Shown here: piece by piece, positions 51,654-59,025 of the stretch | How positions within the stretch are numbered: position 1 is the first letter of the stretch | Layout: each line of letters begins with the position of its first letter | Assembly (NCBI RefSeq): GCF_900100315.1 | Contig: NZ_FNFF01000011.1 | Coordinates: 1 to 64,000, forward strand | Source of the DNA: Streptomyces indicus | GTDB lineage: Bacteria > Actinomycetota > Actinomycetes > Streptomycetales > Streptomycetaceae | Reading direction: 5' to 3' | Length of the DNA stretch: 64,000 nt | Position numbers and translations under genes: made by a program | Notes under the pieces: model-generated | Seen by the model: only the letters and a program-made list of their open reading frames with translations | What the model was told of the DNA's origin: nothing | Databases searched by the model: none

Positions 51654-51682
51654 CGGCACCTCGTCCACGCGACGAGGTGCCG
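51654..51682. terminator. Hairpin between the small gene and its convergent neighbour
   Basis: CGGCACCTCGTC (51654-51665) and GACGAGGTGCCG (51671-51682), perfect 12-pair stem, loop CACGC; could serve both strands. No T-run. Confidence 0.7.
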
Positions 51683-51693
51683 CGCCTGAACGA

Positions 51694-51737
51694 GGTGTCG
51701 CACCTACTCGCCTGAACCGCGGTGTCGCGCCTACTCG
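51694..51737 (+). repeat. Short repeat copied from a gene end
   Basis: GGTGTCGCACCTACTCG (51694-51710) and GGTGTCGCGCCTACTCG (51721-51737) match in 16 of 17 positions. The second holds the last codons and stop of the minus-strand gene at 51731. Confidence 0.75.
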
Positions 51738-52279
51738 ACGACGACGACCTTCGTCCCCACCGTTGCGAACTCCCACATCGCGCGCCCGTCCTCGCGCGTC
51801 TCGCGGATACCGCCGGTCTTGCGGGAGGTGTCCGGCTCGGGCGTCGAGCCGTCCTGCGCCGCGCTGAACCCGATCGTCACGCCCTCGTTCGAGGCGAAGC
51901 GCACGACGTGCTCGATCGGCACCCCGTCCGAGCCCGTGATCGCCCCCGAGCGGGTGGACACCGCGTACTCGCCGGGCAGCGGGTCCACCGTGCTCGGCAT
52001 GACCTTGAAGGTGCGCTGGACCTTGTCGCCCTGGCCGACCAGCCACACGCGGTCGGTGCCCAGCTGGTACACGACCCGCTCGCCCTGGCCGGACAGCGCC
52101 GGCAGCGCACCGGGCTTGGTCTTGCCGCCGGGCTTCTTCGAGGCGCTCGACGAGGAGGGCGTCGTGGGCTTGCCGAGGGTCTCCGGCGCGGATCCTGAGG
52201 CCTGGACGGCGAGGAAGCCGACGACCGCGAGGGCCGCCGCGGTGAGCCCGGCCACGTATCCGGCGCTGCTGCGTGCCAC
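51731..52279 (-). CDS. Membrane-anchored L,D-transpeptidase-like protein without the catalytic cysteine
   Basis: The 182-residue protein starts VARSSAGYVAGLTAAALAVV (GTG) with a signal-anchor helix, then a Ser/Lys/Pro linker and a domain that follows the YkuD pattern: VYQLGTDRVWLVGQGDKVQR, PIEHVVRFAS with His124, and TGGIRETREDGRAMWEFATV at residues 155-174. In active enzymes this last motif is S-H-G-C-I-R; here the Cys place is Gly157. It should therefore not catalyse transpeptidation. The GTG start is preceded by GGAGGT, a strong site. Family relation is inferred from the motif order. Confidence 0.75.
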   Translation of the reverse strand: MARSSAGYVAGLTAAALAVVGFLAVQASGSAPETLGKPTTPSSSSASKKPGGKTKPGALPALSGQGERVVYQLGTDRVWLVGQGDKVQRTFKVMPSTVDPLPGEYAVSTRSGAITGSDGVPIEHVVRFASNEGVTIGFSAAQDGSTPEPDTSRKTGGIRETREDGRAMWEFATVGTKVVVVE

Positions 52280-52395
52280 CGAGCTACCTCCACACCCTTC
52301 GTACACACGACTGGGTCCGTCAAATACGTCCGGAGAGCGACGTTAGCAGCCGGGCCCTGTACGGCCGGGGCGCCGTGCCTTGCCCCTGCACGCCG

Positions 52396-52401
52396 TAGGC
52401 T
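52396..52401 (+). promoter_or_regulatory. -10 hexamer for leaderless tsaB
   Basis: TAGGCT is 6 bases before the tsaB GTG; no ribosome site is present. Confidence 0.55.
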
Positions 52402-52407
52402 GTTCGC

Positions 52408-53061
52408 GTGCTCTTGCTCGCTCTGGATACCGCCACCCCCGCCGTCACGGCCGCCCTGCACGACGGCCGGACCGTCCTGGCCGAGTCATCGAGCGTCGAC
52501 GCGCGCAGACACGGTGAGCTGCTGCTCCCGGCCGTCGACCGGGTGCTCGCCGACGCGGGCGTGAAGCTGGACGCCGTCACCGCGATCGTGGTGGGCACCG
52601 GCCCCGGCCCGTACACCGGACTGCGCGTCGGCCTGATGACGGCCATGACCTTCGGCTCGGCCCTCGGCGTGCCCGTGCACGGCCTGTGCACGCTCGACGG
52701 ACTCGCGTACGCCTCCGGCCTCGAAGGGGACTTCGTCGTCGCGACGGACGCCCGCCGCAAGGAGGTCTACTGGGCCCGCTACAGCGGCAGCCGTACGCGC
52801 GTCACCGACCCGGCCGTGGACCGCCCCGCCGAGATCGCCGAGCAGGTCGCGGGTCTGCCCGCGGTCGGCGCCGGCGCGGGTCTGTACCCGGAGACGTTCC
52901 CCGACGCGCACGGGCCCGAGCACGTCAGCGCCGGTGCGCTGGCCTCGCTCGCGGCCGAGAAGCTCGCGGCCGGCGAGGAGCTGACCGAGCCGCGGCCGCT
53001 GTACCTGCGCCGCCCGGACGCCCAGGTGCCCAAGAACTACAAGGTGGTCACCCCGAAGTGA
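52408..53061 (+). CDS. tsaB: tRNA t6A biosynthesis protein TsaB
   Basis: TsaB is the scaffold partner of TsaD in making N6-threonylcarbamoyladenosine on tRNA. The 217-residue ASKHA-fold protein has MLLLALDTATPAVTAALHDG, RRHGELLLPAVDRVL, VGTGPGPYTGLRVGL and the TDARRKEVYWARY segment. The GTG start comes right after TAGGCT and 6 bases, so the RNA is probably leaderless. Its stop overlaps the start of rimI (GTGA), and tsaD follows: a t6A operon. Confidence 0.96.
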   Translation: MLLLALDTATPAVTAALHDGRTVLAESSSVDARRHGELLLPAVDRVLADAGVKLDAVTAIVVGTGPGPYTGLRVGLMTAMTFGSALGVPVHGLCTLDGLAYASGLEGDFVVATDARRKEVYWARYSGSRTRVTDPAVDRPAEIAEQVAGLPAVGAGAGLYPETFPDAHGPEHVSAGALASLAAEKLAAGEELTEPRPLYLRRPDAQVPKNYKVVTPK

Positions 53062-53603
53062 CCAGCGAGACCCCTGTCCTGCGCGAGATGCGCTGGTGGG
53101 ACATCGAACCGGTGCTGGAGCTCGAGAAGGAGCTGTTCCCCGACGACGCCTGGTCGCGGGGGATGTTCTGGTCCGAGCTCGCGCACGCCCGTGGCCCCGG
53201 CGCGTCCCGCCGCTATGTGGCGGCGGTGGACGGCGAGCGGATCGTCGGCTACGCGGGCCTGGCGGCCGTCGGCGGGCTCGGCGACATCCAGACCATCGCC
53301 GTGGCGCGCGAGCAGTGGGGCACGGGCCTCGGCTCGGCCCTGCTCACCGACCTGCTGCGGCACGCCACCGCCTTCGAGTGCACCGAGGTGCTGCTCGAAG
53401 TGCGCGTGGACAACGAGCGGGCCCAGAAGCTCTACGAGCGCTTCGGCTTCGAGCCCATCGGCTTCCGGCGCGGCTACTACCAGCCGGGCAACGTGGACGC
53501 GCTGGTGATGCGCCTGACCGACCCCGCGTCGGCGCCCGCGACGCCCTCCGCCTCCGCCTCCGTAGAAGAAACCCCTGTACAAGGAACCGAGACCCATGGC
53601 TGA
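53058..53603 (+). CDS. rimI: Ribosomal-protein S18 alanine N-acetyltransferase RimI
   Basis: A GNAT acetyltransferase that in E. coli acetylates the amino end of S18. The 181-residue protein has [20 protein letters not shown], the acetyl-CoA loop [17 protein letters not shown] and the [18 protein letters not shown] end of the fold, followed by a 25-residue Ala/Ser/Thr tail. The GTG start overlaps the tsaB stop. Linkage of rimI with tsaB and tsaD is common and the two activities share a neighbourhood, not a reaction. Overlaps tsaD by 8 bases. Confidence 0.93.
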   Translation: MTSETPVLREMRWWDIEPVLELEKELFPDDAWSRGMFWSELAHARGPGASRRYVAAVDGERIVGYAGLAAVGGLGDIQTIAVAREQWGTGLGSALLTDLLRHATAFECTEVLLEVRVDNERAQKLYERFGFEPIGFRRGYYQPGNVDALVMRLTDPASAPATPSASASVEETPVQGTETHG

Positions 53604-54717
53604 CGAACCGCTCGTTCTGGGCATCGAGACCAGCTGCGACGAGACCGGAGTCGGCATCGTCCGCGGCACCACGTTGCTCGCCGACGCGGTGGCCTCCAGC
53701 GTCGACGAGCACGCCCGCTTCGGCGGCGTGGTGCCCGAGGTCGCCTCGCGCGCGCACCTGGAGGCGATGGTGCCGACCATCGAGCGCGCCCTGAAGGAGG
53801 CGGGCGTCAGCGCGAAGGACCTCGACGGCATCTCCGTGACGGCCGGGCCCGGTCTCGCGGGCGCGCTGCTCGTCGGCGTCTCGGCCGCGAAGGCGTACGC
53901 GTACGCGCTCGGCAAGCCGCTGTACGGCGTGAACCACCTCGCCTCGCACATCTGCGTGGACCAGCTGGAGCACGGCCCGCTGCCCGAGCCGACGATGGCG
54001 CTGCTCGTCTCCGGCGGCCACTCCTCGCTGCTGCTCTCGGCCGACATCACCTCGGACGTGCGCCCCCTCGGCGCCACCATCGACGACGCGGCCGGCGAGG
54101 CCTTCGACAAGATCGCGCGGGTGCTCAACCTCGGCTTCCCCGGCGGCCCGGTCATCGACCGGTACGCGAAGGAGGGCGACCCGAACGCGATCTCCTTCCC
54201 GCGTGGCCTGACCGGCCCGCGCGACCCCGCGTACGACTTCTCCTTCTCGGGCCTGAAGACCGCGGTCGCGCGCTGGATCGAGGCGAAGCGCAATGCGGGC
54301 GAGGACGTGCCCGTACGCGATGTCTCGGCCTCCTTCCAGGAGGCGGTGGTCGACGTCCTGACCCGCAAGGCCGTACGGGCCTGCAAGGACGAGGGCGTGG
54401 AGCACCTGATGATCGGCGGCGGCGTGGCGGCCAACTCCCGGCTGCGGGCGCTGGCCCAGGAGCGCTGCGACAAGGCGGGCATCCAACTGCGCGTCCCGCG
54501 CCCGAAGTTGTGCACGGACAACGGCGCGATGGTCGCGGCCCTCGGCGCCGAGATGGTGGCCCGGGGCCGGTCGGCCTCGGACTGGGACCTGTCGGCGGAC
54601 TCCTCGCTGCCGGTGACGGAGCCGCATGTGCCGGGGCACGGGACCGGGCACGGACATGGGCACGGGCACTCCCACGACCACGTGCACGAGGTGGCGAAGG
54701 ACAACCTGTACGGGTGA
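53596..54717 (+). CDS. tsaD: tRNA N6-threonylcarbamoyladenosine transferase TsaD
   Basis: TsaD moves the threonylcarbamoyl group to adenosine 37 of tRNAs that read ANN codons. The 373-residue ASKHA protein has [15 protein letters not shown], the metal histidines His114 and His118 in NHLASHI, the [12 protein letters not shown] nucleotide loop, and the [15 protein letters not shown] signature. The last about 25 residues form a His/Gly-rich tail ([17 protein letters not shown]) absent from E. coli TsaD. ATG start inside the end of rimI. Confidence 0.96.
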   Translation: MADEPLVLGIETSCDETGVGIVRGTTLLADAVASSVDEHARFGGVVPEVASRAHLEAMVPTIERALKEAGVSAKDLDGISVTAGPGLAGALLVGVSAAKAYAYALGKPLYGVNHLASHICVDQLEHGPLPEPTMALLVSGGHSSLLLSADITSDVRPLGATIDDAAGEAFDKIARVLNLGFPGGPVIDRYAKEGDPNAISFPRGLTGPRDPAYDFSFSGLKTAVARWIEAKRNAGEDVPVRDVSASFQEAVVDVLTRKAVRACKDEGVEHLMIGGGVAANSRLRALAQERCDKAGIQLRVPRPKLCTDNGAMVAALGAEMVARGRSASDWDLSADSSLPVTEPHVPGHGTGHGHGHGHSHDHVHEVAKDNLYG

Positions 54718-54744
54718 GGGGCCTTCCGGGGTACTCGGGCGGGC

Positions 54745-55251
54745 ATGACGACTTCTCCGGAACTCTCCGTGCAGCAAGTGCAGTCGGCCCGCGGCAAGTT
54801 CGTCGACTTCACCGATGTCCTGTGGATGGACATCGTTCTGAACCTTGCCTGGATCATGATGCTCGTCGGCCTGTTCTCGTGGATCGGCTGGGGCTACCTG
54901 GAGCGGCGGCACGGCGTCCGCGGCGCCGTCCGCCGGCACGACGAGAAGAGCGGGAGCCTGCCGGGGCGCCGGCTGCGCGTCCGCAAGGTGCTCGTCGGGC
55001 TCTCGGTCGCGAGCGCCCTGGTGCTCGTCGGCTTCGGTCTCGGCCTGAACGGCCGGCCCGGCCAGGAGGGCGAGGACGCCGGACTGCTGCTCTGGACGGG
55101 CGTCGGCGCGCTCGTCGTATGGCTGCTCGGCGTCGTGTTCCTGCGCCCGCGCGCCTGGTCGGGACCGGAAGCCGACGACCCCCGGAAAAATTCTCCGGAA
55201 AAATCTGCGGAGCATGTCGATCCGGGCGGAGCCCGTTCGACGCATGGGTGA
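54745..55251 (+). CDS. Membrane protein of unknown function
   Basis: The 168-residue protein has a hydrophobic segment at about residues 31-47 (LNLAWIMMLVGLFSWIGWGY) and two more in the second half (VLVGLSVASALVLVGFGLGL, LLWTGVGALVVWLLGVVFL). Basic residues lie between them. The ATG start has no clear ribosome site; TACTCG is 7 bases upstream. It follows tsaD by 27 bases and may be read with it. No family recognised. Confidence 0.7.
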   Translation: MTTSPELSVQQVQSARGKFVDFTDVLWMDIVLNLAWIMMLVGLFSWIGWGYLERRHGVRGAVRRHDEKSGSLPGRRLRVRKVLVGLSVASALVLVGFGLGLNGRPGQEGEDAGLLLWTGVGALVVWLLGVVFLRPRAWSGPEADDPRKNSPEKSAEHVDPGGARSTHG

Positions 55252-55297
55252 GAGGCAGGGAAACGGTCCCTCCTCCGCACCGACCAGAGGAGTCACC

Positions 55298-55651
55298 ATG
55301 CCCCGCTACATCTCGCTGATCCGCATCGACGAGAACAACAACCCCGGCGGCCCGAGCGAGGAGCTCATGGAGCGCATGGGCAAGCTCATGGAGGAGATGA
55401 CCAAGGCGGGCGTGCTGCTCGACACCGCCGGTCTGCACCCCACCTCCGAGGGCAAGCGCGTGCTCTACAGCGGCGGTGAACTGTCCGTCACCGACGGCCC
55501 GTTCACCGAGACCAAGGAGGTCATCGGCGGGTACGCGGTCTTCCAGACCAAGGACGAGGCCGAGGCCCTGGAGTGGACCAAGCGCTTCCTCAAGATCCAC
55601 GAGGAGCAGTGGACCATCACCTGTGAGCTGCGTCAGCTCGCCGAGGGCTGA
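55298..55651 (+). CDS. YCII-related (DGPF) protein
   Basis: The 117-residue protein begins MPRYISLIRIDENNNPGGPS and has the family mark TDGPFTETKEVIGGYAVFQT. Proteins of this dimeric ferredoxin-like fold often stand near ECF sigma factor genes; none is present here, and the biochemical role is unknown. ATG start with AGAGGAG 5-7 bases upstream. Its 3' end overlaps the convergent methyltransferase gene by 19 bases. Confidence 0.85.
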   Translation: MPRYISLIRIDENNNPGGPSEELMERMGKLMEEMTKAGVLLDTAGLHPTSEGKRVLYSGGELSVTDGPFTETKEVIGGYAVFQTKDEAEALEWTKRFLKIHEEQWTITCELRQLAEG

Positions 55652-56838
55652 TCGTCCGGCGCCGGTGCGGGGTGGCCGACGAGCATCGTCGGCGCCCCCG
55701 CCACCCGCGTCAGGAACACCGTCGCGGAGTTGCGCCCCTGGAGCTTCATCTTCTTGCGCAGCTCCTCCGGCTCGACCGCGGAGCCGCGCTTCTTGACGGT
55801 CAGGATCCCGACCTCGCGCTCCCGCAGTAGCGCCTTCAACTTCTTGATGTTGAACGGCAGTTGGTCGGTGATCTCGTACGCGGTGGCGTACGGCGTCGCG
55901 TGCCGCGCGTCCGAGGTCACGTACGCGATCATCGGGTCGATCAGAGCGCCGCCGACCTGCTGCGCCACCTCGGCCACGAGATGCGCGCGGATCACGGCGC
56001 CGTCGGGCTCGTAGAGGAAACGGCCCACCGGGCGCGGCTCGGGGTCGGGCAGCATCGTGGCGCGCGCGGAGCGCAGCGAGACGCCGGACGGGAGCAGGGT
56101 GGCGCCGAAGGTGCCGGGCCGGGTGCCGAACCAGAGCACGGCCTCCTTCACATCGCCGGAGTCCGAGATCCACTCCGCGTACGCGTCGTCGGGAACCGCC
56201 TCGTGCGGCACGCCCGGCGCGATCTTCAGGGCGGCGTGCGGGGCCTTGCGGGCCGCCTCGACGGCCCAGGACAGCGGCGGCGAGTAGGCCTCGGGGTCGA
56301 AGATGCGGCCGCGTCCGCCGCGCCGGGCCGGGTCGACGAACACCGCGTCATACGCGGACGTGTCGACCTCCGTGACATCCGCCTCGCGCACCTCGATCAG
56401 CTCCGCGAGCCCCAGCGCCTCCGCGTTGGCGCGGGCGACCTCGCAGGTCAGCGGGTCGCGGTCGACGGCGAGCACCGAGATGCCCGCGCGGGCCAGCGCG
56501 ATCGCGTCCCCGCCGATGCCGCAGCACAGATCGGCCAGCGTGCGGACGCCGAGGGCCTTGAACTCCTGTGCGCGGTACGCCGCGACGCTCGTCCTGGTCG
56601 CCTGCTCGACGCCGTTCGGCGTGAAGAACATCCGTGCCGCGTCCGCCCCGAACTTGGCCGCCGCGCGCTGCCGCAGCCGGGCCTGGGCCAGGGCGGCGGA
56701 GACGAGGCCGGGCGCGTATGTACGGCGCAGGCGGGTCGCGAGGGCGAGCTCCTGGGCCGGGTCGTGGTCCTGCAGTTCGGCGAGCAGGTCGTGGCCCTCG
56801 GCGGAGAGCAGGGCGCGGAAAGCGGCGGGGTCGTTCAC
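55633..56838 (-). CDS. Class I SAM-dependent methyltransferase with THUMP-like carboxy domain
   Basis: The 401-residue protein has a helical amino-terminal part, the SAM-binding motif LADLCCGIGGDAIALARA, the acidic loop VLAVDRDPLTCEVARAN, motif IV VFVDPARRGGRGRI, and a carboxy-terminal domain (INIKKLKALL-like part, here LPFNIKKLKALLREREVGIL) of the THUMP-like type. It is likely an RNA methyltransferase; the target is unknown. The GTG start is chosen because GACAAT (minus strand, 56845-56850) lies 6 bases upstream and no ribosome site is present; an in-frame GTG 18 bases earlier is possible. Confidence 0.88.
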   Translation of the reverse strand: MNDPAAFRALLSAEGHDLLAELQDHDPAQELALATRLRRTYAPGLVSAALAQARLRQRAAAKFGADAARMFFTPNGVEQATRTSVAAYRAQEFKALGVRTLADLCCGIGGDAIALARAGISVLAVDRDPLTCEVARANAEALGLAELIEVREADVTEVDTSAYDAVFVDPARRGGRGRIFDPEAYSPPLSWAVEAARKAPHAALKIAPGVPHEAVPDDAYAEWISDSGDVKEAVLWFGTRPGTFGATLLPSGVSLRSARATMLPDPEPRPVGRFLYEPDGAVIRAHLVAEVAQQVGGALIDPMIAYVTSDARHATPYATAYEITDQLPFNIKKLKALLREREVGILTVKKRGSAVEPEELRKKMKLQGRNSATVFLTRVAGAPTMLVGHPAPAPDDQPSAS

Positions 56839-56929
56839 CTCGCCATTGTCGGCCACTCGGTGGATCGTGCGGGCCCCGGCGGCGTTGTCGCCCGGTCCGG
56901 AGGGGCAGCCGCTGACAGGATCCGACCCC

Positions 56930-57823
56930 ATGCAACTAGTACGACAAAATCACAAAAACCGGGTGCGGCTGGCCGCCTCCGGAGTGGCCGTACTCACCGC
57001 CACCGCCCTCGTCGCCACCGCCTGCTCCGGCGGCGGTTCCGGCGAGGCCGTCAAGCCCGCCCCCGGCCAGCAGGCCGCCGACCTCGCCAAGCAGCGGGCC
57101 GCCGCACACGCCGCGAAGGTGGCGGCGGTCAAGCGCTGGGGCCTGGCCAAGATGCCGCTCACCGCGCCCGAGCCGCCGGCGAAGAAGACGGAGCCCGTGA
57201 CCCGCAAGGGCTTCGAGGTGTCCGGCCAGAAGGACCTGCCGCACGTCTTCACCACGATCCCGACCAGGGACAAGGTCGTCTTCCTGACGATCGACGACGG
57301 GGCCGAGAAGGACCCGCAGTTCCTGAAGATGATGAGCGACCTGAAGATCCCGTACACCGCGTTCCTCAGCGACTACCTGGTCAAGGAGGACTACGGCTAC
57401 TTCAAGAAGATGCAGGACCGCGGCGTGGTCCTGAACAACCACACGCTCAACCACCGCTACATGCCGGGCCTCAGCTTCGACCAGCAGAAGCGGGAGATCT
57501 GCGGCATGCAGGACGTGATCGAGAAGCGCTACGGCAAGCGCCCCGAGCTCTTCCGGCCGCCGTACGGCAACTACAACCGCGACACCCTCAAGGCCGCCAA
57601 GCAGTGCGGCATCAAGGCCGTGCCGCTGTGGAACGCCGAGGTCTTCGTGGACCGCATGGACTACCGCGAGTGGGACCGCGACATCCACCCCGGCGACATC
57701 ATCCTCACGCACTTCCGCGGCAAGGGTGACTGGAAGGGCTCGATGCCCGACATGATCCGGAAGTTCATGAAGGTCGTCACCGACAAGGGGTACGCGGTGG
57801 CACGCCTGGAGGACTACCTGTGA
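56930..57823 (+). CDS. Secreted polysaccharide deacetylase (CE4), first of a pair
   Basis: The 297-residue protein has a signal peptide with a weak lipobox (LVATAC), a Lys/Ala-rich spacer and a NodB domain: motif 1 VVFLTIDDGAEKD, motif 2 NNHTLNHRYMPG, motif 3 FRPPYGNYNRDTLKAA and motif 5 ILTHFRGKGDW. The Asp-His-His metal set looks complete, so it may remove acetyl groups from peptidoglycan or another N-acetyl sugar polymer. The TGA overlaps the GTG of the second deacetylase gene, so the two form an operon. Confidence 0.9.
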   Translation: MQLVRQNHKNRVRLAASGVAVLTATALVATACSGGGSGEAVKPAPGQQAADLAKQRAAAHAAKVAAVKRWGLAKMPLTAPEPPAKKTEPVTRKGFEVSGQKDLPHVFTTIPTRDKVVFLTIDDGAEKDPQFLKMMSDLKIPYTAFLSDYLVKEDYGYFKKMQDRGVVLNNHTLNHRYMPGLSFDQQKREICGMQDVIEKRYGKRPELFRPPYGNYNRDTLKAAKQCGIKAVPLWNAEVFVDRMDYREWDRDIHPGDIILTHFRGKGDWKGSMPDMIRKFMKVVTDKGYAVARLEDYL

Positions 57824-58644
57824 GGGCCGCGCACCGGCTGCTGGCCGGCGTGCTCGCGGCCGGTGCGCTCGCTCTCGGGGCGAGCGGCTGCGCGCAGTCC
57901 GTGGACCCGATCGAACGGCTGGGGCGCAAGGCCGCGCAGAAGGTCGAGGAGCGCCGCGTCAGCCACGCCACGGCCCGCCGCTGGGGCCTGGACAAGCCGC
58001 TCGCGCCGGCACCGGAGCCGCCGCCGCGTACCGCGGTCAAGGGCGCGGGACCGGGGCTTCCGCCGGTGCTCGACCGCGTACCGACCAAGGACAAGGTCGT
58101 CTTCCTGACCTTCGACGACGGGGCCGAGCGCGACCCGCGCTTCGTGCGGATGGTGCGCGAACTGCGGCTGCCGGTCTCGATGTTCCTCACCGACAGCGTG
58201 GCCGGACCGGGCTACGCCCACTTCGGCGAGCTGGCCTCGGTGGGCGCCACCATCCAGAACCACACCCTCGACCACCCGTATCTGCCGGGGCTTCCGTACG
58301 CCGGGCAGCGCTGGGAGATCTGCGGCCAGCAGGACAAGCTCAAGGACCGCTTCGGCCAGCGCCCACGCCTCTTCCGTCCGCCGTACGGCGAGTACAACGC
58401 GGACACCCTGCGGGCCGCGGCGGACTGCGGGATCTCGGCGGTGGTGCTGTGGCGGGCGTCGATGCAGATCAACGATCTGCGGTACGCCGAGGGCGCGAAG
58501 CTGCGGCCCGGCGACATCGTGCTCGCCCACTTCCGCGGGCCCGACGAGCTGCACGGGGCGTCCCTGACGGAGATGACCACGCGGATGCTGCGGAAGATCC
58601 AGGAGCAGGGGTTCACGGTGGCGCGGTTGGAGGACTACATCTGA
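57820..58644 (+). CDS. Secreted polysaccharide deacetylase (CE4), second of a pair
   Basis: The 274-residue protein is a close paralogue of the upstream one. It starts MRAAHRLLAGVLAAGALALG with lipobox ASGC at about residue 24, so it should be a lipoprotein. The NodB motifs are VVFLTFDDGAERD, IQNHTLDHPYLPG, LFRPPYGEYNADTLRAA and IVLAHFRGPDEL. GTG start overlaps the first gene by 4 bases (GTGA). The shared ALARLEDYI-type end (VARLEDYI here, VARLEDYL upstream) shows that a tandem duplication made the pair. Confidence 0.92.
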   Translation: MRAAHRLLAGVLAAGALALGASGCAQSVDPIERLGRKAAQKVEERRVSHATARRWGLDKPLAPAPEPPPRTAVKGAGPGLPPVLDRVPTKDKVVFLTFDDGAERDPRFVRMVRELRLPVSMFLTDSVAGPGYAHFGELASVGATIQNHTLDHPYLPGLPYAGQRWEICGQQDKLKDRFGQRPRLFRPPYGEYNADTLRAAADCGISAVVLWRASMQINDLRYAEGAKLRPGDIVLAHFRGPDELHGASLTEMTTRMLRKIQEQGFTVARLEDYI

Positions 58645-58671
58645 CGGCCCCACCGGCACGCGGCGGGAGCG

Positions 58672-58938
58672 CGCAAGGTGCCTCCGCGGCTGCCGGGACT
58701 GTTCGGCGAGGCAGTCCCGGACGGGAAGCGTGATGTGCTCGAGGGGCGCATGCTCTGGCTCGCCCTGGAGGCGCTCAAGCTCGGCACCAACGTATGACCG
58801 AGGCCGAGATTCTGCACTGGCAGACGCACTTCGAGGTGCCCGAGCCGGCAGAGCTGAGCGGCAACGCAGCCAGCAGCCCACCCGCCGGCTGGACGGGTTG
58901 GCGGGTGGGCCGCCGACCGGTGGCCATCGTTCGACTGA
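58672..58938 (+). pseudogene. Decayed P-loop NTPase gene (AAA family, zeta-like kinase)
   Basis: Two pieces resemble one family of small P-loop NTPases as I remember it. Piece 1 (58672-58797) reads VPDGKRDVLEGRMLWLALEA, then LKLGTNV and a stop. Piece 2 (from 58794) reads TEAEILHWQTHFEVPEPAEL and WTGWRVG; a shift of frame then gives ADRWPSFD and a TGA at 58936-58938. The P-loop start, the segment between the pieces and one reading frame are missing. So it is a deletion remnant with a frameshift. Family name is inference from memory of its members. Confidence 0.6.
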
Positions 58939-59025
58939 CGGCTTCCACCCACCCGCCGCGACAAGACTCCGCTCAAGGTCCACAGTCCGGGGCGATGAGA
59001 GAGCGCAAGATCCGCCGGACAGGGC

